Shown here: positions 1 to 8,015 of the stretch, piece after piece
How positions within the stretch are numbered: position 1 is the stretch's first letter
Layout of the letters: each line of letters begins with the position of its first letter
Assembly: GCA_023245355.1 (NCBI GenBank)
Contig: JAHFKN010000005.1
Location: 1 to 33,289 of the forward strand
DNA: 33,289 nucleotides
Origin: Candidatus Gottesmanbacteria bacterium
GTDB lineage: Bacteria; Patescibacteriota; Microgenomatia; UBA10105; UBA927
Direction: 5' to 3'
The notes under the pieces: model-generated
The model's input: the letters and a program-made list of their open reading frames with translations, nothing else
The model's database searches: none
What the model was told of the DNA's origin: nothing
Program-made: the position numbers and the translations under genes

Positions 1-1036
1 GCATAAATTTAGCCGGGAAACGCACCGATCCTACCGCCCGCGATATCGTCACCACTCCGTCTTCCATCGGCTGACGGAGGGCTTCCAGTACGTTCCGGGG
101 ATATTCAGGGAATTCATCGAGAAACAATACGCCCCGGTGTGCAAGCGATATTTCACCGGGCGCCGGGCGGGTTCCTCCGCCGATTAAACCGATGCGGGAT
201 GTCGTATGATGAGGACTCCGAAACGGCCGGAATTTGACGATCGATTCTCCCGCGGGCAAATTTCCGGTTACGGAATATATTTTCGTGACGTCAAGCGCCT
301 CTTCTTCAGTCATAACAGGCAGGATGGAAGGCAAGGTGCGCGCGAGCATCGTTTTACCCGCTCCGGGAGGACCCTGCATGAAAAGATTATGGGCACCTGC
401 TGCCGCAATTTCTAAGGCCCGCTTCACATGCTCCTGACCCGCGACATCTGACATATCGAAATCGTAACCGGAAGAAACACTCAGCGTCTCAAACGGCACA
501 TGCGGATGAGGCGCGATATTTCCTGTCCCCGTAAGATGCCGGAATAACTCGAGAAGTGACACGACGGGAACTACCGAAATGCCGCGGATCACTGCCGCTT
601 CTTTCGCATCAGGAAACGGCACATACATGATGTTTGATTCCCCGGCTTCCTTTACCATCATGGCAAGCGGCAATATCCCGTTGGTGTGCCGGAGTCCCCC
701 GTCCAGCGACAATTCACCTACAAATAACGCGTTACCTTTAAGCGGAGGCAGCTGGCCCGACGCGACAAGCATACCGACGGCAATCGGCAAATCGTACGCA
801 GGCCCTCCTTTGGGTAAATCCGCAGGTGCCAAATTTACCGTGATGCGGTGATTCGGAAATTCCGCACCGCTGTTTTTTAATGCGGAACGGACCCGTTCTT
901 TACTCTCTTCGACTGCCTTATCGGGAAGCCCGACGATGGTAAACGACGGCAGACTCTGGGATGAAATATCGACTTCAACCGTTACCGGGACTGATTCCAA
1001 TCCCACGACTGCTCCGGACAGAATTTTTGCAAGCAT
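1..1036 (-). CDS. comM: ComM/YifB family Mg-chelatase-like AAA+ ATPase, 5' part only
   Basis: The reading frame opens with ATG at 1036 and runs off the left edge, giving about 345 N-terminal residues of a protein that is usually about 500 aa. The N-terminal part (about residues 1-165) is the ATP-independent, Lon-S16-like ChlI domain typical of YifB/ComM, including the stretch [20 protein letters not shown]. It is followed by the AAA+ Mg-chelatase domain with Walker A GPPGAGKT (residues 222-229) and a Walker B region reading [10 protein letters not shown]. ComM is a hexameric helicase that promotes branch migration during natural transformation; in CPR bacteria DNA uptake is plausible, but this gene alone does not show it. 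No strong Shine-Dalgarno sequence precedes the start. It is divergent from the RNase P RNA gene. Family assignment is firm; the role in this organism is inference. Confidence 0.93.
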   Translation of the reverse strand, partial: MLAKILSGAVVGLESVPVTVEVDISSQSLPSFTIVGLPDKAVEESKERVRSALKNSGAEFPNHRITVNLAPADLPKGGPAYDLPIAVGMLVASGQLPPLKGNALFVGELSLDGGLRHTNGILPLAMMVKEAGESNIMYVPFPDAKEAAVIRGISVVPVVSLLELFRHLTGTGNIAPHPHVPFETLSVSSGYDFDMSDVAGQEHVKRALEIAAAGAHNLFMQGPPGAGKTMLARTLPSILPVMTEEEALDVTKIYSVTGNLPAGESIVKFRPFRSPHHTTSRIGLIGGGTRPAPGEISLAHRGVLFLDEFPEYPRNVLEALRQPMEDGVVTISRAVGSVRFPAKFM

Positions 1037-1073
1037 TATCTATTACCATAAAGCAAATATCACTCCGGTTCTG

Positions 1074-1102
1074 TGGACTAGATTACAAAACGGGGGTATA
1101 AT
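1074..1102 (+). promoter_or_regulatory. Promoter of the RNase P RNA gene
   Basis: A perfect -10 box TATAAT lies at 1097-1102 with a TGGACT hexamer (4 of 6 matches to the -35 consensus) 17 bases upstream at 1074-1079. The RNase P RNA P1 helix starts at about 1108, the expected distance for transcription start. Identified by eye. Confidence 0.7.
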
Positions 1103-1107
1103 ACCAC

Positions 1108-1453
1108 TGCACTTTGGGAACCCGGATTCTCGCTCCGATCATATCGGAGAGGAAAGTCCAGACAGCAGAATGCAGGGGACTCCGCGTAAGCGGAGCGCCG
1201 AAAGGTCGGGTGTCCCGGTAACGAAAGAAACCGGGAACGAGACCTGAATTGACAGGTTGAGAGAGCCACAGAGACGATCATCAGCCGCCAGCCGAAATTC
1301 GGCTCGGAAGATGGGTGAAACGTTGGCAATCCCACCCGCTGCAACCGGCGACCGGTCCGTTATTACCACGCATTCGGGAGGACCAAAGTTTACGGGCATC
1401 AGAGAAATGAGAGTCTTAAAACAGAATCTGGCTTACGAGGATCCCGAAGTGCA
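1108..1453 (+). ncRNA. rnpB: RNase P RNA (bacterial type A-like)
   Basis: This is the catalytic RNA that removes 5' leaders from pre-tRNAs. The conserved 5' core AGAGGAAAGTCC is at about 1148-1159, the GCCACAGAGACGAT core block near 1265-1278, GGGTGAAACG near 1313-1322, and the 3' core ACAGAATCTGGCTTAC at about 1421-1436. The ends pair as helix P1: 1108-1118 with 1443-1453, including one G-U pair. At about 346 nt it is shorter than the E. coli RNA (377 nt). The stretch between the GCTGCAACC block and the 3' core looks compact, with no clear GGU-bearing L15 loop. Short ORFs crossing it on both strands are spurious. The upstream TATAAT box and downstream terminator frame it as an independent unit. 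Confidence 0.93.
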
Positions 1454-1489
1454 AACAAAAACTCATGATCATATCATGGGTTTTTGTTT
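1453..1489 (+). terminator. Bidirectional intrinsic terminator between rnpB and the AI-2E transporter gene
   Basis: A long stem (1453-1468 with 1474-1489, loop TCATA) has an A-rich 5' arm and a T-rich 3' arm (GGGTTTTTGTTT). It reads as a stem followed by a U-tract on both strands, so it can end rnpB on the plus strand and the miaB-miaA-transporter operon on the minus strand. Confidence 0.8.
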
Positions 1490-1537
1490 ATAGTGAGGGA
1501 GAACGCGGGCGTAGCCCCGGGAAACCCAAAGTGCGCT

Positions 1538-2518
1538 TTATATTTTTTTCGGTTTAGACGTGATGGGGAACGAGTTAATAACTTCCTGAACTGCCAGCAG
1601 CACCGGAACGGCGAGGACTGCTCCCGTCACCCCTCCGAACCTTCCGCCGATCATAAGCGCCAGTATGGTGAGAACAGGCGGCAATCCGACACTCCGTTTC
1701 ATCACCAGGGGAACCAGAAGGTTATTTTCTATCTGTTGCACGATGATATAGAGGGCTATCACGGAAAGCGCGAGAATCGGCGAGCTCCCTAAGGCCACCA
1801 ATACTGCAGGAATGGCTGATACGGTCGGCCCAATCGTGGGGACAATCTCAAGGACACCGGCTAAAATTGCCAGCGGCAGCGCGTACTCTACACGCAGAAA
1901 AAACAATCCGCCGTACGCGAGCAACCCCACAAACGCCATAAGACATAACTCACCCAATACCCAGGAACCCAGACGTTTCTCAATCCGGAGTAATACGTCA
2001 AATACCCGCTCTCCCGGTTCTGCCCCCAAGAGCGCGCCCAAAAAATCCTGCAAATGCCGCCGCTCCAGGAGGAAGTAAAACGTAAACGTCATGACGGTAA
2101 GCACTGCCAGGACGTTAGAAAATACCCCGACCGTCACCTTTACGAGATTTTCCCCCACCGGAGCAACCTGCTGGATGAGCGACTGGACATCGGATGAAAT
2201 GTACGGAAATACGCGGCTTAATGCATCCGGCAACTGCATAAGAAGCTTGCCGGACTGGACGGCAAGTGTCGGAACCATACTTGCCAGCCCTGCGCCCAAT
2301 CCGCCGAATACTAAGCCGTACAGCAGAAATATAGACACGATCCTGGGAATTTTCAGGCGTTCCATACCGTCAACAATCGGCCGGAGTGCTGACATGAGGA
2401 TAAACGATATAAAAAGCAGGAAAAGAATATCCCGTATCTCCAGAATCAGCCATATGCCCGCAATTAAAACGAGGGTAAAAATAATCGTCCGGTGGGAAAT
2501 TTCTATCTTTGTGGGCAT
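1538..2518 (-). CDS. AI-2E family transporter (PerM/YdiK-like membrane protein)
   Basis: A 326-aa polytopic membrane protein with the AI-2E transporter (formerly UPF0118) architecture: an N-terminal pair of hydrophobic helices, an amphipathic middle region, and a C-terminal set of helices containing the family-typical GVLEIVPTIGPTVSAIPAVL and the tail IGGRFGGVTGAVLAVPVLL. Family members have been linked to AI-2 export or Na+/H+ antiport; the substrate cannot be told from sequence. I chose ATG 2518 over an upstream ATG at 2548 because it sits one base after the miaA stop (TGA-T-ATG) with AGGTG just before it, which gives translational coupling. It is the last gene of the miaB-miaA operon and ends near the terminator shared with rnpB. 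Confidence 0.9.
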   Translation of the reverse strand: MPTKIEISHRTIIFTLVLIAGIWLILEIRDILFLLFISFILMSALRPIVDGMERLKIPRIVSIFLLYGLVFGGLGAGLASMVPTLAVQSGKLLMQLPDALSRVFPYISSDVQSLIQQVAPVGENLVKVTVGVFSNVLAVLTVMTFTFYFLLERRHLQDFLGALLGAEPGERVFDVLLRIEKRLGSWVLGELCLMAFVGLLAYGGLFFLRVEYALPLAILAGVLEIVPTIGPTVSAIPAVLVALGSSPILALSVIALYIIVQQIENNLLVPLVMKRSVGLPPVLTILALMIGGRFGGVTGAVLAVPVLLAVQEVINSFPITSKPKKI

Positions 2519-2519
2519 A

Positions 2520-3524
2520 TCACCTGTTAGTATACCATTGCCGTACATCCTTCTCTACTTGCCGCTCAATCCCCTTTTCTTCCGCGTCATACCAACGGAT
2601 ATCTTTCTGACGCCTGAACCAAACCATCTGCCGCTTCGCATATGCTATTTCATCTTTTGTCCAAAGGTCTTTTGCTTCGGCTTCTGATACTTCTCCGTCT
2701 ATGTACTTCATAATCGGCACAAACCCTAAAAGATGTGCTCCCGGCAATGCATGATACAGAACTTTGAGCCGCTTTACCTCACCTACCGCCCCTGCATCCC
2801 ACCGCTCTTTGACTCTTGTCCGGATACGCACGGATAACGCATCTATCGGCCGCCTGATTCCGACCCAAAAGCAATCAAATCTGCGTGTTTCCGGCGCTTC
2901 CCCTTTATGTTCTGCTTGCCATTGGGCGATTTCTATTGCGCGGATAAGACGCCGGGGATTTTGTCTGTCTGAAGCATTCATCATAGCTAAACGATCGGGA
3001 CTGATTGCAGCAAGATCATCCTGTAACGCTTCGACCGTCAACGTATTCCGGTAATCCCGGGCAATCAGATTAGGCGGGATATTAATCGTCTCCGGCGTGC
3101 GGACAATTGCGTTTATATACAGGCCTGCACCGCCGACAATGATCGGAAGCTTACCCCTTGACGCAATATCACCGATAACCGTCTGTGCGAGAGACTGGTA
3201 CAGCGAAATACTGCACTGCCGGTCAGGCGTCATGACATCATAAAGCCAAACGGGAACCGTATCGATATCATAGGTCACCAATGCGTATTCCTCATCCCGG
3301 TACTGCACGCTCTTTCGCGGTATAGCACCAGCACCCGACGGGATATCTTTCCCCGATAGGATGTCGGTACATTTGTATATCTGACGTGAATCAGCGCTCA
3401 CCAGCTCACCATTGAAACGCTTCGCCAGAGAAACGGCCAGATTAGTTTTCCCCGATGCCGTAGGGCCGCACACGATAATAACCCGGGGCAGATGATGATC
3501 AGGCGTAGCGGATGCTTTTTGCAT
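2520..3524 (-). CDS. miaA: tRNA dimethylallyltransferase
   Basis: A 334-aa enzyme that transfers a dimethylallyl group to N6 of A37 in tRNAs reading U-starting codons. The P-loop GPTASGKT is at residues 20-27, followed by the family signatures SADSRQIYK and GGAGLYINAIV. Length is slightly above the usual 300-320 aa. The start ATG at 3524 lies inside the 3' end of miaB (26-base overlap), so the two are translationally coupled. It is followed after one base by the AI-2E transporter start. Its product is the substrate for MiaB, encoded just upstream, so the two enzymes form a complete two-step pathway to ms2i6A37. Confidence 0.95.
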   Translation of the reverse strand: MQKASATPDHHLPRVIIVCGPTASGKTNLAVSLAKRFNGELVSADSRQIYKCTDILSGKDIPSGAGAIPRKSVQYRDEEYALVTYDIDTVPVWLYDVMTPDRQCSISLYQSLAQTVIGDIASRGKLPIIVGGAGLYINAIVRTPETINIPPNLIARDYRNTLTVEALQDDLAAISPDRLAMMNASDRQNPRRLIRAIEIAQWQAEHKGEAPETRRFDCFWVGIRRPIDALSVRIRTRVKERWDAGAVGEVKRLKVLYHALPGAHLLGFVPIMKYIDGEVSEAEAKDLWTKDEIAYAKRQMVWFRRQKDIRWYDAEEKGIERQVEKDVRQWYTNR

Positions 3525-4740
3525 ATGTACCGTTCCGCAAATTTGTTTTATTAATCAGTTCTTCCAATATCTTCCAGCGGCGCTTCTTTTCCTCATGCGG
3601 CACGTCATCGGTATAGGCTTTATGAGCAGCCGTCATCGGCCGGTCGGAATACATGGCCACGTATGCTTTGGAAAATCCGACTTGTTTTGCCAAATCTACC
3701 GTTTGCTCAAACTGGGCAGCTGTTTCGCCGCAGAATCCGACGATAATATCGGTCGATATGCGGGCATTGGGCATGGCAGTTTGTATTTTACGTGCTAAAT
3801 CCAAAAAATCTTCGCGCGTGTACCACCGGTTCATGCGCCGAAGCACCTCATTATCACCGGATTGCAGCGCCAGATGAATGTCTTTGGATATTTTTTCCTG
3901 TGTTGCCATAACCCGGATAAGGTCATCGGAAAAATCCCAGGGATTACTGGAAATAAAATCGACAAGTTTGATGCCCGGTATGGCGCAGATTTCCTTTAAA
4001 AGTTCAGGAAACAAGGTCGGGATACGTAATCTGCCTAAGTGCTTTACGTACGTAGGCGTTATCGTTTTGCCGTTTACGGTAAACGCGGTTTTCCTGGAGG
4101 GTGCCGAAACCCGCTTTTGAAAATATGTTTTATCCGGCAAATCCCGCATCACCTGGATGTTTTTCTCGCCGACTACTAAATCCGCTCCATATGAATTCAC
4201 ATTCTGCCCGACCAGCGTAATATGCGCAATTCCTTTTTCTGCCAATTGCCAGCATTCCGAAATCACATCGGCAAACGGCCGGCTGATTTCTCTCCCTCTG
4301 GTAAACGGTACCACGCAAAACGTACAGAAATTATTGCATCCGTTGGAAATCGGCACCCACGCATGATGCGGATCTGTTCGTATTGCGGCAAAATCAAATC
4401 CCACTTCTTCTATCGGAAGAAATTCATCTACGCCGGGCATCTTTTTCCCTAACTGCGAAAGCATGTTCCCTGTTTTTTCGCGGGCAGCCATGCCGACCAT
4501 ACATCCGGTTACGACGATTTTTACTTTCCTGCCTTTTTTCTTTTCTTCGGTCAGATTATGAACAATACCGTATACACGGTGTTCCGCCGATGCCCTGATC
4601 ATACAGGTATTGACGACGACATCGTCTGCCTGTTTCATGGTCCTGGCCCGTGTATACCCCCGTGATTCATACAGCGCCGCAATGCGCTCCGAATCCGCCT
4701 CATTAGCGGCACAGCCGAAGGTTTTGATGAAGTATTTCAT
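3499..4740 (-). CDS. miaB: tRNA-2-methylthio-N6-dimethylallyladenosine synthase, lacking the TRAM domain
   Basis: A 413-aa radical-SAM methylthiotransferase. The N-terminal UPF0004 domain has cysteines C10, C46 and C80 for the auxiliary 4Fe-4S cluster; the radical-SAM CxxxCxxC motif is C135/C139/C142 (GCNNFCTFC). Two oddities: an extra segment of roughly 50 residues at about 186-240, between VGQNVNSYG and the FPELL helix, and a C-terminus that stops soon after the radical-SAM domain (ending TYAKSIRYA), so the RNA-binding TRAM domain normally about 65 aa long is absent. The start at 4740 (MKYFIKTFGC) fits the family; an upstream in-frame ATG at 4800 would add an implausible leader. A TACAAT box at 4752-4757 lies 11 bases before the ATG. 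Confidence 0.92.
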   Translation of the reverse strand: MKYFIKTFGCAANEADSERIAALYESRGYTRARTMKQADDVVVNTCMIRASAEHRVYGIVHNLTEEKKKGRKVKIVVTGCMVGMAAREKTGNMLSQLGKKMPGVDEFLPIEEVGFDFAAIRTDPHHAWVPISNGCNNFCTFCVVPFTRGREISRPFADVISECWQLAEKGIAHITLVGQNVNSYGADLVVGEKNIQVMRDLPDKTYFQKRVSAPSRKTAFTVNGKTITPTYVKHLGRLRIPTLFPELLKEICAIPGIKLVDFISSNPWDFSDDLIRVMATQEKISKDIHLALQSGDNEVLRRMNRWYTREDFLDLARKIQTAMPNARISTDIIVGFCGETAAQFEQTVDLAKQVGFSKAYVAMYSDRPMTAAHKAYTDDVPHEEKKRRWKILEELINKTNLRNGTYAKSIRYA

Positions 4741-4751
4741 ACGTGGCTCAT

Positions 4752-4780
4752 ATTGTAACAAAAATAACGAATATTCCGAA
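4752..4780 (-). promoter_or_regulatory. Candidate promoter of miaB
   Basis: On the minus strand TACAAT (plus 4752-4757) lies 11 bases before the miaB ATG, with a weak TTCGGA -35 17 bases further upstream. Start of transcription would fall about 5 bases before the ATG, leaving no room for a Shine-Dalgarno sequence. Confidence 0.5.
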
Positions 4781-4785
4781 CACCG

Positions 4786-4814
4786 TTGTTTATCGATCAA
4801 AAATTGAGTAGAAT
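4786..4814 (+). promoter_or_regulatory. Candidate promoter of the beta-flower gene
   Basis: TTGTTT at 4786-4791, a 17-base spacer and TAGAAT at 4809-4814 form a sigma70-type promoter. The ATG follows 11 bases after the -10 box, so the mRNA would be leaderless or nearly so. Confidence 0.55.
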
Positions 4815-4825
4815 CTGAAACGGAT

Positions 4826-5206
4826 ATGGACGAAAACCAAGTGCTCTATAATCGTTACGGTCAACCCGAATTATTGATTATCGAGGGCGACCGCTTGGTA
4901 GATTTTCATGGGCAAAGCGCTGGTTTTATAAGTGGAACAAGCGTCTATAACTATAGTGGAAGACACGTTGGTTGGTTTGAAAGCGGAATTCTTCGAGATC
5001 ACTATGGAAATGTTGTCGGCTTCACTCAAAACGCGACAGATTCTCCGGGACCGATACTACCAATTCCTAACATACCGCCCATTCCTAGCATCCCCTCAAT
5101 AGAACCTATTAGGCCAATAGAGTCAATTCCCCCTATTGAGCCGATAAAAACATTTAACTGGTCAGACGATACCCCCATTACCTTAATTAACTCAAGTTAT
5201 GCCTAA
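4826..5206 (+). CDS. Beta-flower-like four-repeat protein with Pro/Ile-rich tail
   Basis: A 126-aa protein of unknown function. Residues 7-70 contain four tandem repeats of about 16 residues, anchored on G12, G29, G45 and G61, with a second glycine four residues later in three of them (G33, G49, G65). The third repeat reads NYSGRHVGWFESG. This closely matches what I recall as the '4-fold beta flower' domain, a small four-bladed sheet protein of unknown role; I could not check it. Residues 73-105 are a low-complexity tail of P-I-P-x-I units, likely an extended linker. No signal peptide. It overlaps the next gene by 8 bases, so the two are probably cotranslated. Both are AT-richer than their neighbours and on the opposite strand, which suggests acquisition. 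Confidence 0.75.
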   Translation: MDENQVLYNRYGQPELLIIEGDRLVDFHGQSAGFISGTSVYNYSGRHVGWFESGILRDHYGNVVGFTQNATDSPGPILPIPNIPPIPSIPSIEPIRPIESIPPIEPIKTFNWSDDTPITLINSSYA

Positions 5207-5567
5207 ACAAACACTTCGTCCAGTTTTTACACCTCACGATAAAGCTAGCCCAGCTTACCGAAAAATGTTGGAAACAAACAATTCTCAACTAAAAAAAAGC
5301 CTAAAAGAAACTCAAAATCAGGCATCCACCCTCCAGGCAAAAAATAACTCCCTTGAGTCAGATAATCGATTGTTAAACTTACAGCTTAGCGAGCAGGGAA
5401 TAGCTGCGGTATTGAAAGATTTAGCGCTAATGACAGGAGGCGCATCGATACCTTACGCTATAGACTCAAAATGGAATGCCTCAGTTTACCTACTAATTGC
5501 GACATTCTTTCTTATTGTTCTCAAATGGATTATTGACCACTTCAATAAATCACAAAAAACATCCTAA
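5199..5567 (+). CDS. Coiled-coil protein with C-terminal membrane anchor
   Basis: A 122-aa protein I do not recognise. Residues about 23-66 are rich in Leu, Asn, Gln, Glu and Ser with heptad-like spacing and look like a coiled coil. Residues about 67-88 are moderately hydrophobic (GIAAVLKDLALMTGGASI), and 94-112 form a clear transmembrane segment ending in a short charged tail. The start ATG 5199 lies within the end of the beta-flower gene (TATGCCTAA), an 8-base overlap that implies coupled translation and a shared process. A plausible topology is a cytoplasmic coiled coil tethered to the membrane. Base composition is AT-rich like its partner. Function unknown; a membrane-associated effector, defence or adhesion accessory are all possible and none is shown. 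Confidence 0.7.
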   Translation: MPKQTLRPVFTPHDKASPAYRKMLETNNSQLKKSLKETQNQASTLQAKNNSLESDNRLLNLQLSEQGIAAVLKDLALMTGGASIPYAIDSKWNASVYLLIATFFLIVLKWIIDHFNKSQKTS

Positions 5568-5587
5568 AGTGATATTGTTAAAAGGCT

Positions 5588-6337
5588 TCAAGAAAGAATA
5601 AATTTCTCAATAACCGTAGCCACCCCGTCATCGCTGACTGACGGCGCCACAAAATCCGCAACTTCTTTAAGCTCCGGCACTGCATTTCCCATGGCGATTT
5701 TGAGCCCGCATGCCAGAAGCAGCGCAAAATCATTGTACCCGTCGCCGACACCGATAATTTCATGGGTTTCAATTCCCGTAAGCCGCGATACCTCTACCAC
5801 ACCGTGCAGTTTGCTCGCCTCTGCATTGACGATATCCAGACATTCGTATCCTGCTTCCCATGCCTCCATTCTGTGGAGCGCGATACCGGCAACTCCTTCA
5901 AGATGCTTGGTAATATCCTGAAGTACGGCAGGTTCCAGTTTGGGGAAATACATTCCCAGCACTTCTCCGGGAAGATTCGTGCCGTCGTATACGAATTCTT
6001 TTTCTCCGTCGTATATGCTCAATGGCGCATTATACATTTTCGCCGCAGCGACAATCGGCTGGAGGGAAGACATGGGGAATTCTTTTTTTATGATGACGGT
6101 TTTGGATTTCGGATCATAGATCTGTGCCCCACTTGAAAGCACGCAGTATCCGTTGAGTTTGAGGTGCTCTATGACATGTACGGCTGACCTGGGAGGACGG
6201 CTTGTGGCAAGACTCACAGAAATTCCGGCCTGCATGGCGCGTTTTACCGCCTGAGTTACCCGCTCGCTGGGGAGATTATCAACGCCGTGTATAACGGTCG
6301 TACCGTCGACATCCAGAAACAGCGCCTTATACTTCAT
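5588..6337 (-). CDS. HAD-superfamily hydrolase, Cof/IIB type
   Basis: A 249-aa haloacid-dehalogenase-type phosphatase. Motif I is FLDVDGTT with the nucleophile D9 and acid/base D11; motif II is LATSRPPRS; motif IV is GVGDGYNDFALL. A C2-type cap of the Cof subfamily lies between motifs II and III. Such enzymes dephosphorylate sugar phosphates, nucleotides or phospholipid-like substrates; the substrate here cannot be predicted. It overlaps the upstream LytR_C gene by 4 bases (ATGA) and has GAAAGAGG before its ATG, so it is translated from the same mRNA. It converges with the coiled-coil gene, with only 20 bases between their ends. Confidence 0.88.
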   Translation of the reverse strand: MKYKALFLDVDGTTVIHGVDNLPSERVTQAVKRAMQAGISVSLATSRPPRSAVHVIEHLKLNGYCVLSSGAQIYDPKSKTVIIKKEFPMSSLQPIVAAAKMYNAPLSIYDGEKEFVYDGTNLPGEVLGMYFPKLEPAVLQDITKHLEGVAGIALHRMEAWEAGYECLDIVNAEASKLHGVVEVSRLTGIETHEIIGVGDGYNDFALLLACGLKIAMGNAVPELKEVADFVAPSVSDDGVATVIEKFILS

Positions 6338-7173
6338 TCCTCTTTCCCGACTATGACTTCTGCGTCATAGGTGGCGCTCTCTTCTACGACGGCGGAGGCA
6401 GTACCGAGTGAGTAATCCGCTTTCAAATCATCAGTGAGAAGCTTGGTATATGCTGTTTTGCCTGATTTCACCGAAATCTCGGTCTGCGTATAGGTATATG
6501 CGCTGGCATTCGCAACGCTTACGACGGTATATCCTTTTCCTTCCAAAAATGTCTTCATCTTGCTTCCTGCTCCCGGAGTTCCGCCGCCGTTTATCACGCG
6601 GATTTTTATGTCACTTTTCTTTACGTCCGCAGCCGGAGGAGGAGTCGGTTCTGCAGTAGGAGTAGGAGTCGGTGTAGGTTTAGCTGCCAAAAACGGCAAT
6701 GTCGACGGGCCTCTGACCAGAAGAATCAATGAAACGCCTATGGCAAGCGCTACTCCTAACATAGCTCCCACCCATACCCCCAATGACGGACCGCGTTTTC
6801 CGACGACGGTAATTTCAGGAGCGACTCCGGGTTCATTTTTGACAAAAAGTGATTCCACACTGGTTTTCGCATCCCCGGCTACTTCTTCACGCATAGCGGG
6901 TGCGGGCGATACTTCGGGAGTTCCCACAGCGGATATATTTTCCTCTACTTCTTCCTCTATTGCTTCGACTGCCTCGCTGATTTCCTCGGCATCTTTTTTG
7001 ATCGTTTCGATAGCCTCCGGCACCGGCCCTTCCTCAACGACCTCAACCACCTGACGGACAGACGGCTCCCGCACTTCTGTTTCTTCCTTTTCCACCGGTT
7101 CGGCTTCTTTTACCTGCCCGCTTACCGCGTCGAGTTTCAGTGAGGCACGTTTCTTTTTTGCTTTTGGTGGCAT
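6334..7173 (-). CDS. Membrane-anchored LytR_C-domain protein
   Basis: A 279-aa protein with a charged, Glu-rich N-terminal cytoplasmic region (residues 1-125; KAKKKRAS at the start, predicted helical at about 55-80), one transmembrane helix at about 131-153, a Pro-Thr linker (166-182, PTPTPTPTAEPTPPP), and a C-terminal LytR_C domain (about 188-276) starting KIRVINGGGTPGAGSKMKTF. LytR_C is found at the end of LytR-CpsA-Psr cell-wall ligases and alone in many CPR proteins; here the catalytic LCP domain is missing. It is probably an extracytoplasmic wall-associated protein. A promoter 8 bases before its ATG suggests a leaderless start, and it heads a two-gene operon with the HAD phosphatase. Confidence 0.85.
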   Translation of the reverse strand: MPPKAKKKRASLKLDAVSGQVKEAEPVEKEETEVREPSVRQVVEVVEEGPVPEAIETIKKDAEEISEAVEAIEEEVEENISAVGTPEVSPAPAMREEVAGDAKTSVESLFVKNEPGVAPEITVVGKRGPSLGVWVGAMLGVALAIGVSLILLVRGPSTLPFLAAKPTPTPTPTAEPTPPPAADVKKSDIKIRVINGGGTPGAGSKMKTFLEGKGYTVVSVANASAYTYTQTEISVKSGKTAYTKLLTDDLKADYSLGTASAVVEESATYDAEVIVGKEE

Positions 7174-7181
7174 ATAAATCC

Positions 7182-7210
7182 AGTATAGTGATTTAAAACG
7201 TACGCTGCAA
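7182..7210 (-). promoter_or_regulatory. Candidate promoter of the LytR_C gene
   Basis: On the minus strand TTGCAG (plus 7205-7210), 17 bases, then TATACT (plus 7182-7187). The ATG at 7173 starts 8 bases after the -10 box, so the transcript would begin at or next to the start codon. Confidence 0.55.
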
Positions 7211-7221
7211 GTATGATCACG

Positions 7222-8010
7222 CTAACTGCTTGCACTGGTATAGTGCCGCAGGGCAAATAGCCAATATTTCCGCGCCGCAATCCACAAACATACAGCTATC
7301 ACAGTCAGCGTCAGAATATCCGTCCATGCCACGCGATTAAGAAGCACCCGTGCCGGCGTATTGATGACGAGTGCGATGGGAAATACGACATAAAAAAGAA
7401 CGCCCGATAGCTGGGCGAGCATTTCTTTCGGAAACCTGGCCATACTTTCAAACGAATACAAAAATACGACAAGATTCGACATATTGGTAAACCACATGAG
7501 ATTGGTAAGCAGCAGAAACCAGATCGAATACAGCAGAATAAGCGACACGACAGCGAGCGTGCACACGAGCAACACGGACGCAATGCTCACCGAAAGCTGC
7601 ATGGAGTGAATAATCCAGGCGGTGTATCCGGCCGCCATAAGAATACGGAAAACGGTAGAAAAATTGACCTGCCACAGGCTGATGGCAAACTGCGAATCTA
7701 TCGGTTTGATCAGTATGCTGTCCAGTTCTCCCATGTGAATGATGCGGGACATTCTCCCCATATTGATACTCAAAAACATATGAAACACTCCCACAATGAT
7801 TCCGTATATGCCGTTTAAAAGCAGCAGTTCTTCCCGTTTCCAGCCATATGCGTCAGTCACCCTGGCGGTAAGGATGATAACCGTATATAACGACATAGCT
7901 CCCCATCCGATACTGGCAATGACATTATTGATAAAATTCACGCGGTACGTGAGCAGTGAGGCCAAATTCAGCCGAAGTAATTGTGCATATATCCCCAGAT
8001 ACCGTTTCAT
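7222..8010 (-). CDS. ABC-2 type transporter permease (second subunit)
   Basis: A 262-aa integral membrane protein with about six hydrophobic segments, opening MKRYLGIYAQLLRLNLAS. It matches the ABC-2 family permeases of PF06182/COG3694 type, which pair with a partner permease and a dedicated ATPase. Substrates of this uncharacterised exporter class are mostly unknown. The gene follows the first permease after 5 bases, so ATPase, permease 1 and permease 2 form one transcript. A heterodimeric permease pair in the membrane with an ATPase dimer on the cytoplasmic side is the expected complex. Confidence 0.85.
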   Translation of the reverse strand: MKRYLGIYAQLLRLNLASLLTYRVNFINNVIASIGWGAMSLYTVIILTARVTDAYGWKREELLLLNGIYGIIVGVFHMFLSINMGRMSRIIHMGELDSILIKPIDSQFAISLWQVNFSTVFRILMAAGYTAWIIHSMQLSVSIASVLLVCTLAVVSLILLYSIWFLLLTNLMWFTNMSNLVVFLYSFESMARFPKEMLAQLSGVLFYVVFPIALVINTPARVLLNRVAWTDILTLTVIAVCLWIAARKYWLFALRHYTSASS

Positions 8011-8015
8011 ATATA

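Noticed and set aside
936-1493. Short ORFs on both strands across 1078-1493
   Set aside because: They overlap the RNase P RNA, whose conserved cores and P1 pairing explain the sequence.
3499-3560. Frameshift at the miaB end hiding a TRAM domain
   Set aside because: The DNA right after the miaB stop encodes the intact MiaA N-terminus and P-loop, so there is no displaced TRAM-coding sequence.
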